The notes: a model not told the origin generated them from the letters alone. A DNA stretch of 64,000 nucleotides from Nanosynbacter sp900555675 (GCF_022828245.2 NZ_CP157587.1:663701-727700), one strand, 5' to 3'; positions 24,752 through 34,192 are shown, numbered from the stretch's first letter. Translations and numbers: made by a program.

Positions 24752-25027
24752 CTAATACGTCGTTATCATTTGTGCTTCTGGCCAAATTTTCTGAACTAAC
24801 CGTTTGCCACGTGTCGTTAATCGCACCCACGCGTCACCGTATATCTGATCAATTGCCATCAAACCCTTACGACGCAAATCCGCCAAAATATTCATTACTG
24901 TTCGACGCGACAAACCAACTTGCCCAGCTAAGACTACGACGTCATCGCCGCCGTCTTCATAGATTTGTTGTAAAATTAACGCCTCGTTCGTTGTTAAATT
25001 AACTTCTTTTGATTGAGCTTTATTCAT
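24752..25027 (-). CDS. Small winged-helix transcription regulator
   Basis: This 91-aa protein consists of one winged helix-turn-helix domain: NEALILQQIYEDGG, then GLSRRTVMNILADLRRKGLM as the HTH and an AWVRLTTRGKRLV wing. No ligand or dimerisation domain is attached. AAAGGAAT precedes the ATG. It is divergent from the first GH16 gene across a 140-bp region and adjacent to the two-component genes, so it may regulate either; this is inference. Confidence 0.72.
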   Translation of the reverse strand: MNKAQSKEVNLTTNEALILQQIYEDGGDDVVVLAGQVGLSRRTVMNILADLRRKGLMAIDQIYGDAWVRLTTRGKRLVQKIWPEAQMITTY

Positions 25028-25167
25028 AATATTCCTTTCTCTGGTTAATGATAGTTATTATGATAAACGAGCATTCTTTAATTTTGCTGTAAAATTGACT
25101 ATTCTACTTTTATTTTTATTATGCTTGTTGTTATAATTGGCTTCTAACATAAATTTAAGGGGAGTGT

Positions 25168-26415
25168 ATGTTAATAAGAAAACGCTTTTTAAATACAAAA
25201 GTTAAAATATTAACTGGAGTGATAACCGCTGGACTAATCATTGGCGGGTCGCTACTTACCTTGCCGACTGGACAAGCTAAGGGTGTCGTCAGCGATGATT
25301 ATCCATTAAATGATAGCACCCACTGGAACACAGAACCTGTTTGGCGTGACGAGTTTAATGGCACATCGTTAGATAAAGAGTCTTGGAATGTACGTAGCGG
25401 CGGATGGGGTGCAAACCACGTTCAAAGTTGCTATAGGGACAGGGAGGAAAACGTCAACGTTAAAAATGGTAGTTTAAATCTAGTTGGACTATACAAGCCA
25501 GGAGAAAGGTGTAGCGGCAATGAAAAAAGCGGCAACTTCACCTCTGGATTTGTAGAGACAAAGGGTAAAAAAGCTTGGACTTACGGCTATATTGAGGCGC
25601 GCATAAAAATGCCAAATAATAAGAGTACTTGGCCTGGTTTTTGGATGAGCCCTAATGGATCTACATACGGCAGTTGGCCTCGCAGTGGTGAAATTGACAT
25701 CGTAGAGACTAAAGGCTCTAACTTAAATTACGCCGCCGCAGACGCTCACTGGGGACTTTCAACAGGCAATAAAAAACATGCTCAAGGTAGAGATTTGCCA
25801 GCTGGATTTAAAGATACTACTCAATGGCACACTTACGGCGTAAAATGGACTGAAGGAAAATTGGAATATTACATTGACGGCGTAAAGTTCCACACCGTCA
25901 ACGGATTCGGTCAGCCAAACGCAGCAAACACGCCTTACGGTCCATTCGACAAGCCATTCTTCTTGCGTCTTAACTTAGCAATCGGTGGTGACTACATTGA
26001 CGGCCAAGGTAGTAAATGGTCAAACGCTTACAATGCCCTAGCTAAATACCCAAAGTCATTCCCAGCAACTATGTCAATCGATTACGTCCGTGTATACGAA
26101 AGACGAACAGCTAAGGAAGTCAACGTGCCAGATAACAATTTGCGCACCCAACTTAATAAAAAATTGTCGACAGTACTTAGCACTAATCGTAAAGATGATC
26201 AAAAAATCACTGACGTAGAATTGGAAAAATTGACAGATCTTAACTTGGATGCAGCCGACAACGCGTCAGAGACAGATAAGATTCACGATCTAACAGGATT
26301 AGAGGCAGCTAAAAACCTTAAGACTTTATCTCTTAAGAATAACTCCGTCTTCGACCTAAGAGCAGTTTCTAACATCAAGTCTCTAAAGTCAATAAACCTA
26401 ACGATTAACCGCTAA
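25168..26415 (+). CDS. Secreted GH16 endo-beta-glucanase-like enzyme with leucine-rich tail
   Basis: This 415-aa exported protein has a signal sequence (basic MLIRKRF, hydrophobic core about 13-33, likely cleavage near GQAKG), a GH16 domain (about 50-310) with the catalytic motif EIDIVE (Glu175 nucleophile, Asp177, Glu180 acid/base), and a C-terminal leucine-rich stretch (about 345-412) that ends without an anchor. GH16 enzymes cut beta-1,3/1,4-glucans, laminarin, agar or carrageenan; the exact substrate is unknown. It is about 60% alike to the next gene through the GH16 part. GGGGAG lies 5 nt before the ATG. It should be released, in contrast to its paralog. Confidence 0.9.
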   Translation: MLIRKRFLNTKVKILTGVITAGLIIGGSLLTLPTGQAKGVVSDDYPLNDSTHWNTEPVWRDEFNGTSLDKESWNVRSGGWGANHVQSCYRDREENVNVKNGSLNLVGLYKPGERCSGNEKSGNFTSGFVETKGKKAWTYGYIEARIKMPNNKSTWPGFWMSPNGSTYGSWPRSGEIDIVETKGSNLNYAAADAHWGLSTGNKKHAQGRDLPAGFKDTTQWHTYGVKWTEGKLEYYIDGVKFHTVNGFGQPNAANTPYGPFDKPFFLRLNLAIGGDYIDGQGSKWSNAYNALAKYPKSFPATMSIDYVRVYERRTAKEVNVPDNNLRTQLNKKLSTVLSTNRKDDQKITDVELEKLTDLNLDAADNASETDKIHDLTGLEAAKNLKTLSLKNNSVFDLRAVSNIKSLKSINLTINR

Positions 26416-26433
26416 TTAACTTAAGCGTTTACA

Positions 26434-26472
26434 GAAAAATTGTCATCTCATTATGGGGTGGCAATTTTTTTA
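26434..26472 (+). terminator. Rho-independent terminator after first GH16 gene
   Basis: AAAAATTGTCATC pairs with GGTGGCAATTTTT (two G-U pairs), followed by a T run. It has the same core as the terminator after the second GH16 gene, consistent with a duplicated unit. Confidence 0.75.
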
Positions 26473-26602
26473 TTACAGCCGAAACTTCAGCATTCGACAC
26501 CTCTATAATTCTGTTGTTAAAATAACTATATACTAAACTTTACTTTTATTCCGCTTATTGTTATAGTGGTGTTAAATATCAAAATATTGGGAGATATAAA
26601 AA

Positions 26603-28336
26603 ATGTTAATAAAAAAACGTTTTTTAAATACAAAAGTTAAAATAGTAACTGCAGTGATGGCTGTCAGCATTATTGTTGGTGGGGCATTATTTACCCTGCC
26701 AATGGACAATGCCAAAGGTGTAGGAAGTCCATATCCGCCAACAGATAGTGAAAACTGGAATCCAGAACCTGTTTGGCGTGATGAGTTTGACGGAAATTCA
26801 CTAGATGAGACCAAATGGGGTTACTATACTGGTGGATGGAAAGACGAAAACCAACAAGTTCGAAACTGCTACAGAAACAGACCGGAAAACGTCAATGTTA
26901 ACGGCGGTAGCCTAAATCTGGTTGGACTATATAAACCAGGCGAAACATGTACTGGTAATACTAAAACTGGTAACTTCACTTCCGGATTCGTACAGACGAA
27001 AAATAAGGCATATTTTAAATATGGCTACATTGAAGCTCGCATAAAAATGCCAAAGAATAAGAGTACTTGGCCTGGTTTTTGGATGAGTCCTAATAACTCT
27101 CCGTACGGTCCTGGTTGGCCTGATTGGGGCGAGATCGACATCGTAGAGGCAAAAGGCTCTAATCGCCAATTCGCTGCATCCGACGCACACTGGCGAGACA
27201 AGAATACACCGACCGGTCAAGCTGGAAGTCACAGAAATCGCCAAGGCGTTATTCCACCAAGTAAGTTCGGCACTAATAATGACACTACGGAGTGGCATAC
27301 ATACGGCGTAAAATGGACTGAAGGCAAACTTGAATACTTCATTGACGGAGAATGGCATCACACAATTACTGAATTTAAGAATTCAAACTCCACAGGGAGT
27401 CCTAATGGACCCTTTGATCAGGATTTCTTCTTACGACTAAACCTAGCCATTGGCGGTAACTACATTGACGCTCCATGGGATGATCCTATCAACTCAGTAG
27501 GAGCTACAAATGGAGAAGGCTTCCCGGCAACTATGTCAATCGATTACGTCCGTGTATACGAGATGCGAAAACCCAAAGAAGTTGAAGTCAAAGACACGGA
27601 ACTACGCAAGCTACTCAATGAAAAACTAGGAGAAAAACTTGGTACAACTCGTACAGAAAATCAAAAAATTACTGACGTAGAGTTGGAAAAATTGACAGAT
27701 CTTAACCTGGACAACTCAAATATTACCAACCTAACTGGAATAGAAGCCGCCAAGAATCTTAAGAATTTGTCGTTAAATCACAACTCAATCTCAAATCTAA
27801 GCCCACTATCTGGATTGACTTCCCTAAAGACTCTATCCCTAAAAGAAAACAAGATTACAGATATAAGCCCACTGACTAGACTAACTTCCCTAACTTCATT
27901 AAATCTTGAAGATCAACAGCCTAGTATTAAACCTAACGACAAATCATTCACTTCACCATTGAAAGATTTAACAGGAAGCGTAGTTTCCATAACCAACTCA
28001 GCAGACGTTATTAACAGCACGGCAACTCCTGGAAATATTCAGGTACTATCACTACCAGCCAGCGGAGCATCTCCTATCCTGAATGCTCTTTGGACAAGAA
28101 GCGTAACAATCGGAGCAATTTCAGCTACGTTCAGTGGTACTCTGGCTGTTGACACATCAGCAATCCCTAGGACAGCACAGCCACAGCCTGCTAGTCCATC
28201 AGCTGCCGCCCACAATCCAACTAATAAGCCTCAGAGTACTGTAAGCAGCCTACTTGCAAACACAGGATTTAATGTCTTCTTAGGTGTTGTCGCCACTCTA
28301 GCATTAGTTGCTGCAGGACTATTCATTCTGCGCTAA
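26603..28336 (+). CDS. Surface-anchored GH16 glycosidase with leucine-rich repeats and LAxTG sorting signal
   Basis: This 577-aa paralog of the preceding gene has a signal peptide (core about 12-32), a GH16 domain with EIDIVE (Glu177, Asp179, Glu182), LRR-like repeats of about 22 residues (about 350-450: NLKNLSLNHNSISNLSPLSG and following) and a Ser/Pro/Ala-rich region. It ends with LANTG (551-555), a hydrophobic helix and a final Arg. LAxTG is the motif of class E sortases, common in Actinobacteria, so covalent or membrane-tethered surface display is likely. No sortase gene is in this window. GGGAG precedes the ATG. Repeats plus glucanase suggest binding and trimming of a glycan; substrate unknown. 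Confidence 0.9.
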   Translation: MLIKKRFLNTKVKIVTAVMAVSIIVGGALFTLPMDNAKGVGSPYPPTDSENWNPEPVWRDEFDGNSLDETKWGYYTGGWKDENQQVRNCYRNRPENVNVNGGSLNLVGLYKPGETCTGNTKTGNFTSGFVQTKNKAYFKYGYIEARIKMPKNKSTWPGFWMSPNNSPYGPGWPDWGEIDIVEAKGSNRQFAASDAHWRDKNTPTGQAGSHRNRQGVIPPSKFGTNNDTTEWHTYGVKWTEGKLEYFIDGEWHHTITEFKNSNSTGSPNGPFDQDFFLRLNLAIGGNYIDAPWDDPINSVGATNGEGFPATMSIDYVRVYEMRKPKEVEVKDTELRKLLNEKLGEKLGTTRTENQKITDVELEKLTDLNLDNSNITNLTGIEAAKNLKNLSLNHNSISNLSPLSGLTSLKTLSLKENKITDISPLTRLTSLTSLNLEDQQPSIKPNDKSFTSPLKDLTGSVVSITNSADVINSTATPGNIQVLSLPASGASPILNALWTRSVTIGAISATFSGTLAVDTSAIPRTAQPQPASPSAAAHNPTNKPQSTVSSLLANTGFNVFLGVVATLALVAAGLFILR

Positions 28337-28349
28337 CCTGCAACTACAT

Positions 28350-28384
28350 AAAATTACCACCCCGTGATGAGGTGGTAATTTTTT
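28350..28384 (+). terminator. Terminator between GH16 gene and the convergent Gly/Ser-rich protein gene
   Basis: AAAATTACCACC pairs with GGTGGTAATTTT around a 9-nt loop, followed by TTTT. A-rich on the left side, it could work in both directions. Confidence 0.85.
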
Positions 28385-28400
28385 ATTGAGAACTAGGTTT

Positions 28401-28832
28401 TTATTGTCGAGAGGATTGAGAAGTTGGTTGCGGTGCTACGCCAGACTGTGAAGAGTCTGATGGCGGTGTGTTAGTTGTGTTATTTTGAGTTGACGGAGTT
28501 TGTCCAGCCGAAGATGAGCCCGATTGTCCCGATTGATCAGATTGAGCTTGAGGCGTGCTGCTATTTCCGCCAGATTGTTGCCTAGATCCGCCAGGACCGC
28601 CTTGAGATTGGCTCATTCCTGGAGGACCGCCAGCTTGCCCGCCCATTTGGCTTCCGCTCGAGCGGCCAACTTGCATACCCGTAACAAATCCCAGTCCGCA
28701 CAAAACCACACCACTAATTACTATTCCTATTGCCGCGCCGACGCTAATTGAGCGTTTTTCGTTCGAGGCGTATTCTGGATTGTTAAAGATATTTTCTGGT
28801 GTTGTTTGAGATTCTTGGTCTAATCTTTTCAT
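28401..28832 (-). CDS. Single-pass membrane protein with Gly/Ser/Gln-rich low-complexity tail
   Basis: This 143-aa protein has a cytosolic head of about 27 residues, one membrane helix (about 30-50, VGAAIGIVISGVVLCGLGF) and a roughly 90-residue tail almost entirely of Gly, Ser, Gln, Pro, Thr and Asn, without fold. AAAGGAG precedes the ATG. The tail would lie outside the cell and could be a glycosylation substrate for the adjacent mannosyltransferase-like gene, whose own extracytoplasmic loop has a similar GGxGG-rich stretch. That is inference; no homolog is known to me. Confidence 0.65.
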   Translation of the reverse strand: MKRLDQESQTTPENIFNNPEYASNEKRSISVGAAIGIVISGVVLCGLGFVTGMQVGRSSGSQMGGQAGGPPGMSQSQGGPGGSRQQSGGNSSTPQAQSDQSGQSGSSSAGQTPSTQNNTTNTPPSDSSQSGVAPQPTSQSSRQ

Positions 28833-28861
28833 AATATTTCTCCTTTGATTAAATTTATTTC

Positions 28862-30055
28862 CTATACAGATAGTTCGTACAACGTTACATCACTACCTCC
28901 ATAATTAACGACTTTACCGTTTTTCTTAATCCAATTTGTGATTTCGCTATTTCCACCGTTTGGACCGCCACCATGACCGTGCGAGCTAGCGGCGTAATAT
29001 TTCAATTTGCCGTCCGCCACCAATTGCTTAAATTGTTCAAGCGTGAGTGGCGTGTCGCTGCCGTTAAATCCGCCAATTGCCATGACTAGCTGACCGCTAG
29101 TTAGCTGAATTGCCGCCGATTCATTCGCGCTATCCACTGCCACCAACCAAGTCGCACCATTTTGGTTTTGTAAAAGATATTGAACCAACGCGCTGTCTGC
29201 CTGAGATTTTTCATTATTGCTTCCCTGCATCGCTGTTGAATTTGGACCCGCCGTCGGAATGCTGCCCGTATGCGTGACGTTGATAGTCGACAGCGTGTAA
29301 ACAACCGGAGCAATCATACACGCAGCCACAGAGGTGATAATTGCCAAGTTCTGAAACCAACGTTTCGGCGTATATAGATTGACCAATAACCCAATCATAC
29401 CGATAGCTCCCAGAACGCCAACCGTCCACATCAGCCAAGTCATCGTACTAGCGTAGCTAAGGATAATTATCGCAATCACCGCCGTTACGCCGACCAACAT
29501 CGACAAAATCCAAGCATACGACTTTCGTCTGACGTACGAACCCCACAGAAATGGCACACCAATCCCAACCAGAGCCGCCACAGCCGGTGCCATAACCACC
29601 ACGTAGTACGGATGAATCACGCCGCTAGTCATACTGAATATTACGATATGAACGATCAGCCAAAGCATCCAGAATATCACCGCCGCTCGTCCACGATTAG
29701 TTCGCGGAGTTTTACGTAAAATCCATAAGAGTAGTCCGCCGCTCGCTAATGCCAAGATTAGCAACCATGCGATGTTCGGTCCGAAATCATTATTGAATAT
29801 CCTAAACAATCCCGTTTGCCCACCAAATCCAGTACCTCCAGGACCATGACCGCCACTGGGAGCGCCGCCGCCCATTCCGCCAGGACTTGCCATTGCCATA
29901 CCAGTACTATTCGGAGGAATTCCGCCACCTCCGCCGTCGCGGTTTCCTAATAGCCGACCAAATCCGTTATAACCAAAAATCAAACTCCAAATACTATTGT
30001 CGTTCGTACTACCAACCCACGGTCGATTGCCAGACGGCGTCAGCCAAACAAGCAC
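28862..30055 (-). pseudogene. C-terminal part of a GT39/ArnT-like glycosyltransferase, cut off by an amber codon
   Basis: These 397 codons continue the previous gene in the same frame after TAG at 30061-30059. The junction reads STLC-stop-SVLVWLTPSG; YkcB/ArnT-like relatives carry Trp-like continuous sequence here, so TGG to TAG is the simplest explanation. The part holds the loop with NRPWVGSTNDNS, FGYNGFGRLLGN, a Gly-rich extracytoplasmic insert, several membrane helices and a C-terminal soluble domain. If translated alone from GTG 30055 it would lack the catalytic first loop and be inactive. It is either a broken gene, a read-through product or a sequencing error. Confidence 0.75.
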
Positions 30056-30058
30056 GCT

Positions 30059-31513
30059 CTAACATAAAGTCGACACCGTTGTAATTACGCCCGCAAACAT
30101 CAAATGTAGAAATCGCGTAACAATTGGCGGCTTGGCGAACGCTAGATAGACAATTACCATCGCAGGCAAAACCATCAAGCCCTGGAACATTTTCGTGTTA
30201 AACGCTAGTCCCGTAAATAGTCCCGCCAGACCGAGCCATAAAAGCGGTCGCCTGCCCTCTAATGACCTGAGAAATGCGTAACCGCTAGCGGTGAGCATAA
30301 ATGTCAAAATGGCATCTGGATTATTAAATCCGAACATCAACGCCGCAACAGGAGTTAGCATAAGTGTAACCGCGGAAATCGTCACGCTAGTAAAGCCGAA
30401 TTGTCGTTTCACCGCCGAATATAACAACCAGACCGAACCGACGCCCGCTAATACACTCGGTAGTAACATTGAAAAGCTGGAGAATCCAAACAGTCGAGCG
30501 CTAAGCCCCATTATCATCGTCGCCAGTGGAGGCTTGTCGATTGAAACATAATTCGCCGCGTCCAAACTGCCAAACAGCCACGCCGTCCAATTTTGGCTTG
30601 CTGCCTGCACTGCCGCTGCGTAATAACTATTCGCCATACCATTATGCATCGCACCAAACAAATACAACGCGCCCGTCGCAATCAGTAACATCGGAAGCGC
30701 CATTTTCTCAAGCCACGAACGATTGTCCAATTCCTTATTAACCCGATGCAACCCTTTTAGATCATCAACCGCAGTTTTCACAATCTTCACGCGACTATCA
30801 GTATCTTCAATCCAAGTAACGGGTTGCTCGTGAATCGGCACGCCCGCGTGCTCCGTTTTAATCAAAAGCTCTGTGTCAAAGAACCACTCATTGTCCTTAA
30901 TTTTTGGCAAAAATCTCTTCGCCACGTCGCGACGAATTGCCTTAAATCCACATTGCGCATCGCTAAATTTGGTCCGTGACGTCAATTTGATAATCTTGTT
31001 ATAACACCGTGAAATAAACTCCCGCTTAAAACCGCGGCTGGTCTTTGATTTTTTCATCAATCGAGAACCGATCCCCACGCCAGCTTCGCCTGCCACAAGC
31101 GGCTGAATCATCGGTAGAAAATCGTCCAAGCTGGTGGACAAATCGACATCCATATACGTCAGAATATCCGCCTGACTGCTTTGCCAAACTTGCTTTAATG
31201 CTCGCCCGCGACCGCGTTCAACCAGCCTTACAACACGAACTGATTGATGATTTTGCGCCAAACTTTTTGCGATTTTTAAGGTGTTATCTTGGCTGCCATT
31301 ATCCGCAATCGTTATCTGATAGCGATATGGCAAATTTTCCATCATGTATTCGTCAAGCGTTTCAATGCTGCTTTGAAGAATTTTCTCCTCGTTCAGCACC
31401 GGCACGACTATGTCGACAAATGGATTAGCTATCGCCCGAAACGGCGATGGACTAGAATCGGACGTAACAAGTCGCGACCTAGCTAATGGCTGGGGTGTGG
31501 TTATTACTCTCAT
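30059..31513 (-). pseudogene. N-terminal part of a GT2-GT39 fusion glycosyltransferase, ended by an amber codon
   Basis: 484 residues before an in-frame TAG. An N-terminal DPM1/GT2 domain (about 30-265: VDIVVPVLNEE, DNGSQDNT, TYMDVDLST as the DxD) is fused to a GT39/PMT_2 membrane domain whose first part is present, with the catalytic Asp/Glu-type loop near NYVSIDKPPLA. The intact protein, about 880 aa, would make a polyprenyl-phosphate sugar and pass it to an acceptor outside the membrane. The ATG at 31513 is taken as start (TATAGT 7 nt before it); the frame also opens at GTG 31522. Confidence 0.78.
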
Positions 31514-31530
31514 GCAAACCACTATAAATA

Positions 31531-31549
31531 AGCATTCTGTAAAAATGCT
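31531..31549 (-). terminator. Possible weak terminator before the GT2-GT39 gene
   Basis: AGCATT-7 nt-AATGCT hairpin in the 39-nt gap between the two leftward genes; only a broken T run follows, so its activity is uncertain. Confidence 0.25.
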
Positions 31550-31561
31550 TTAAATAGCACC

Positions 31562-33163
31562 TTATATAATTTTACCTAGTATATCTCTCGCAAGAGCACG
31601 CATAACAACTATGTCTTCTCGGGTGCGTCTCCAATCTGTGGAATCATCAGGGTTGTGTGTATTTTTAGTTTCCCTGTAATTATACTCTGCATGAGCAATG
31701 GCAGTACGTTCAGTCTTAGACAAATAAAAACCTGGATTTGTCGTCTCTCCATCTATCACCATTTTCTGATACCACTCGAGATTTTTTTCATTACACACCC
31801 TTTCGACATTATCATTAATCCACTGCTTAACTTTGGACGTGTCATTTGCCGGATTAGCTAGTTCAACAACTTTAAAGTAGTTTAAAAAAGCATAATAAAT
31901 ACTATTTGAACCTGCAGCCTCTCTCATAAAAGCAAGCGCCTGCCATTTCTTATCAGAATAGTCTTTATAATTAGGAGGTAGTATATAATCTCTATTAAAT
32001 CCCTGAAATCCGCCCATCCTTATTGGTCGTAGCCAAGGTTGAAACCTAGGCTTATTCTTACTGATAAGTCTTTCAGAGAGCCCAACATCTCTCTTTAGAT
32101 TCATCACACTGAGGAATTTGCGAGCAAGTTCAATTCCATCATCACCATTATCGTCATTTGCAGGCACTATCAACATTGATTGCATGAAAGCATTGCCATT
32201 TATCCACCGAAGTTTTCTATCAAAGAAATTAAAATATTCCTCTAATTCATCCCCAATAAGTACGTTTTGAGTTATTGGAATTTCGATTTGCCATCTATAT
32301 CCGCAAAAAGCCTCTTTCCAATTTTCAAGACTTCTATTTGTTGGATTGACAGCAATAACATCATTATCAACATTTGCATTTAGGGGTGGCAGATTTAGCA
32401 CTAAATCACTCCCTAGCCATTCTGGATTGCTATATGGACTGCGTGGATACCACTGAACTGGAGTAAAATCAAACGGCGTAGGCATTTGCCACTGCCAATC
32501 CAAATAATTAGTCCTATCATCATTGTCGAACAATACGCAAGAGATTTTATCTGGAAAATCATTTGATCTATGTATATATTCATATGCAATATCAAATAAA
32601 GCAACATATCTTAAGATTCTATGCAGTTTACCGTATTTCCATTGAGTCTCATTAATATAGTAAGCAAGCGCCTCTTCGGGAGCTGTTTTAATACCATAAA
32701 CTTCAACTCTACCCATTTCATCATCGTAATAATATCTTCCGTTCTCATCTCTCACGATTTCCTGATCACCTGACAGACATCCCCCGTTTGACATAGGAGC
32801 AAAATATCCTATATTGCCGATAATATAGTTTCTTACAGAATCCCAGTCAAAATGAGAGTTATCGCCACCTTTTGTTAATAGTTCAAGGAGACCGATTATT
32901 GCCTGATTAGTATCTCTATTAATTCGGCTTTCTCTGTAATGTTCGTACTGTGAATAAAGTTCAAGTGTAGCAGCACACCAGGTTGATACATCTCCAACAC
33001 TGCGTGGTGATTCAATTGCATATTTAATATGGCTACGGAGAAAAGAAACAGGATTGTCATTTTCCTTTAGTAGAGGTATTAATTCTGCAACCTTATTTTT
33101 TATATTTGGCTCAATTATTATGCCATTGCCATCTCTATATCTGAGAAAAATCCCTGTTTGCAT
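31562..33163 (-). CDS. Unknown 533-aa protein with a HEPN-like C-terminal motif
   Basis: This soluble 533-aa protein has no signal peptide or membrane segment and is not confidently assigned. The C-terminal 120 residues contain a helical stretch (IYYAFLNYFKVVE), a Trp-rich spacer and RTAIAHAE, which fits the HEPN RNase motif Rx4-6H and also resembles, from memory, MauJ-like proteins. The N-terminal 400 residues are mixed and rich in Trp, Tyr and Asn. It lies beside tRNA-Asn with another unknown gene, so it is probably accessory; a defence or toxin role is only possible. Confidence 0.6.
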   Translation of the reverse strand: MQTGIFLRYRDGNGIIIEPNIKNKVAELIPLLKENDNPVSFLRSHIKYAIESPRSVGDVSTWCAATLELYSQYEHYRESRINRDTNQAIIGLLELLTKGGDNSHFDWDSVRNYIIGNIGYFAPMSNGGCLSGDQEIVRDENGRYYYDDEMGRVEVYGIKTAPEEALAYYINETQWKYGKLHRILRYVALFDIAYEYIHRSNDFPDKISCVLFDNDDRTNYLDWQWQMPTPFDFTPVQWYPRSPYSNPEWLGSDLVLNLPPLNANVDNDVIAVNPTNRSLENWKEAFCGYRWQIEIPITQNVLIGDELEEYFNFFDRKLRWINGNAFMQSMLIVPANDDNGDDGIELARKFLSVMNLKRDVGLSERLISKNKPRFQPWLRPIRMGGFQGFNRDYILPPNYKDYSDKKWQALAFMREAAGSNSIYYAFLNYFKVVELANPANDTSKVKQWINDNVERVCNEKNLEWYQKMVIDGETTNPGFYLSKTERTAIAHAEYNYRETKNTHNPDDSTDWRRTREDIVVMRALARDILGKII

Positions 33164-33260
33164 ATCTACTTATTAGGATACTACATTCATAAAAATATTT
33201 AATATATTCGGTCATATTTATTCAAACTATATGACAATTTCAACAAGCATTTAATACCGT

Positions 33261-33644
33261 TTACATACCATCAAAGATTAATAAAACTACATCGCCATCT
33301 GCGCCATTAACACCCAGCTCTATAAACCTCATCAAATCATCTATCTGCTTAACAATGTCAACCCCTCGCCTCTCTTCCGCTAACTTTCGTATCTCTGGCA
33401 ATTCATTTTCTACCAGCCGAACATACGAGTAGCCGTCTACAGCGGTATGTCCATAAAGATCAATATGTGCAATCACTGGAAATCGCCGCTCAAAATCTTC
33501 AGCGCTCTCCACTAAACTGCTAGCAAAGTTAAAAATATCCTTTAAGTCACTACTCTTTGGGCCGCTCTTAAAATCATCCCGTAAACATTGGCTAGAAAGA
33601 AATCTAGCCCACACGCCATCGCAATAAGTATTATTCATAGTCAT
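33261..33644 (-). CDS. Unknown 127-aa protein beside tRNA-Asn
   Basis: A soluble, acidic, mostly helical 127-aa protein, not recognised. The C-terminus (GVNGADGDVVLLIFDGM) may form a strand-turn-strand. An AGGTGAGA site lies 8 nt before the ATG, with a TATAAT about 22 nt upstream of the ATG, so it has its own short-leader promoter. The next gene downstream is the 533-aa protein, 97 nt away, possibly in the same transcript. No function is offered. Confidence 0.6.
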   Translation of the reverse strand: MTMNNTYCDGVWARFLSSQCLRDDFKSGPKSSDLKDIFNFASSLVESAEDFERRFPVIAHIDLYGHTAVDGYSYVRLVENELPEIRKLAEERRGVDIVKQIDDLMRFIELGVNGADGDVVLLIFDGM

Positions 33645-33697
33645 TATTATCTCACCTATTCCGCGTTATTATAAATATAAACTGCAAAAACAATAAA

Positions 33698-33726
33698 AAG
33701 ACCTCAACTATACTTGTTGAAGTCTT
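33698..33726 (-). terminator. Terminator after tRNA-Asn
   Basis: On the minus strand AAGACTTCAAC pairs with GTTGAGGTCTT around a 7-nt loop (one mismatch) and continues into TTTT. It begins about 12 nt past the tRNA CCA. Confidence 0.75.
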
Positions 33727-33737
33727 AAAATTCGATT

Positions 33738-33812
33738 TGGCTCCGGGGGCGGGGTTCGAACCCGCGGCCTATTGGTTAACAGCCAACCGCTCTACCGCTG
33801 AGCTACCCCGGA
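33738..33812 (-). tRNA. tRNA-Asn (anticodon GTT)
   Basis: A 75-nt gene with acceptor pairs TCCGGGG/CCCCGGA, anticodon loop CTGTTAA (anticodon GTT), T loop GGTTCGAACCC and encoded CCA. It borders the accessory pair at 31.5-33.6 kb; its 3' end is not visibly repeated nearby, so integration at this tRNA cannot be shown. Confidence 0.96.
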
Positions 33813-33853
33813 ATATGTGTTGTATTATAGCGAGTTTTTGAATAGTTGTAAAG

Positions 33854-34186
33854 TTACTGACGGACAATTTCCAATGCTTTTTTTAAAATCTCCACTTCCG
33901 AGCGTGATTTTTCGTCATCTTCGGCTTCTCTCTTCTTAATTTCTTTCGCTAAATTCTGCCACCAAACTTCTTTTTTCTCACTACTCAACGTCAAAGACCT
34001 AACTTCACCGTCCTGCTTCTCCAAAAAACCCGCAGTCACCAAATTATCAACGTGTTTTGCTACTGTCGACACCGATTTATACCCCAAGGCGCGCATAATT
34101 TCCCGAAGCGTCGGACTATAACCATTGCCCTTTATAAATCCATCGATAAAATCCAGCATTATTTTTTGCTTTTTCGTCAGTTTCAT
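33854..34186 (-). CDS. LexA-type DNA-binding domain without the S24 peptidase domain
   Basis: This 110-aa protein matches LexA in its first 65 residues: LTKKQKIMLDFIDGFIKGNGYSPT in two helices, then LREIMRALGY and the recognition helix SVSTVAKHVDNL, and GFLEK in the wing. The C-terminus is a charged helix (about 75-110), not the Ser/Lys self-cleaving peptidase, so RecA-driven inactivation is not possible. ATG 34186 is chosen because TATACT lies 6 nt before it. It is divergent from the O-antigen ligase gene across about 34 nt and could regulate both. Confidence 0.85.
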   Translation of the reverse strand: MKLTKKQKIMLDFIDGFIKGNGYSPTLREIMRALGYKSVSTVAKHVDNLVTAGFLEKQDGEVRSLTLSSEKKEVWWQNLAKEIKKREAEDDEKSRSEVEILKKALEIVRQ

Positions 34187-34192
34187 ATCTAA

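Noticed and set aside
25060..28400. Insertion-sequence-mediated duplication of GH16 genes
   Set aside because: No terminal inverted repeats, target duplications or transposase fragments were seen; tandem duplication by recombination is enough.
30059..30061. TAG recoding or an altered genetic code
   Set aside because: Only one gene would need it, and TAG/TGA/TAA all end other intact genes at expected lengths (TGA ends the GT4 gene at 38162 and the GT2 gene at 43818), so the UGA-Gly code of Gracilibacteria/Absconditabacteria is also excluded.
33698..33812. tRNA-Asn as an att site for an integrated element
   Set aside because: No integrase is nearby and the tRNA 3' end is not repeated in the 2 kb to its left.
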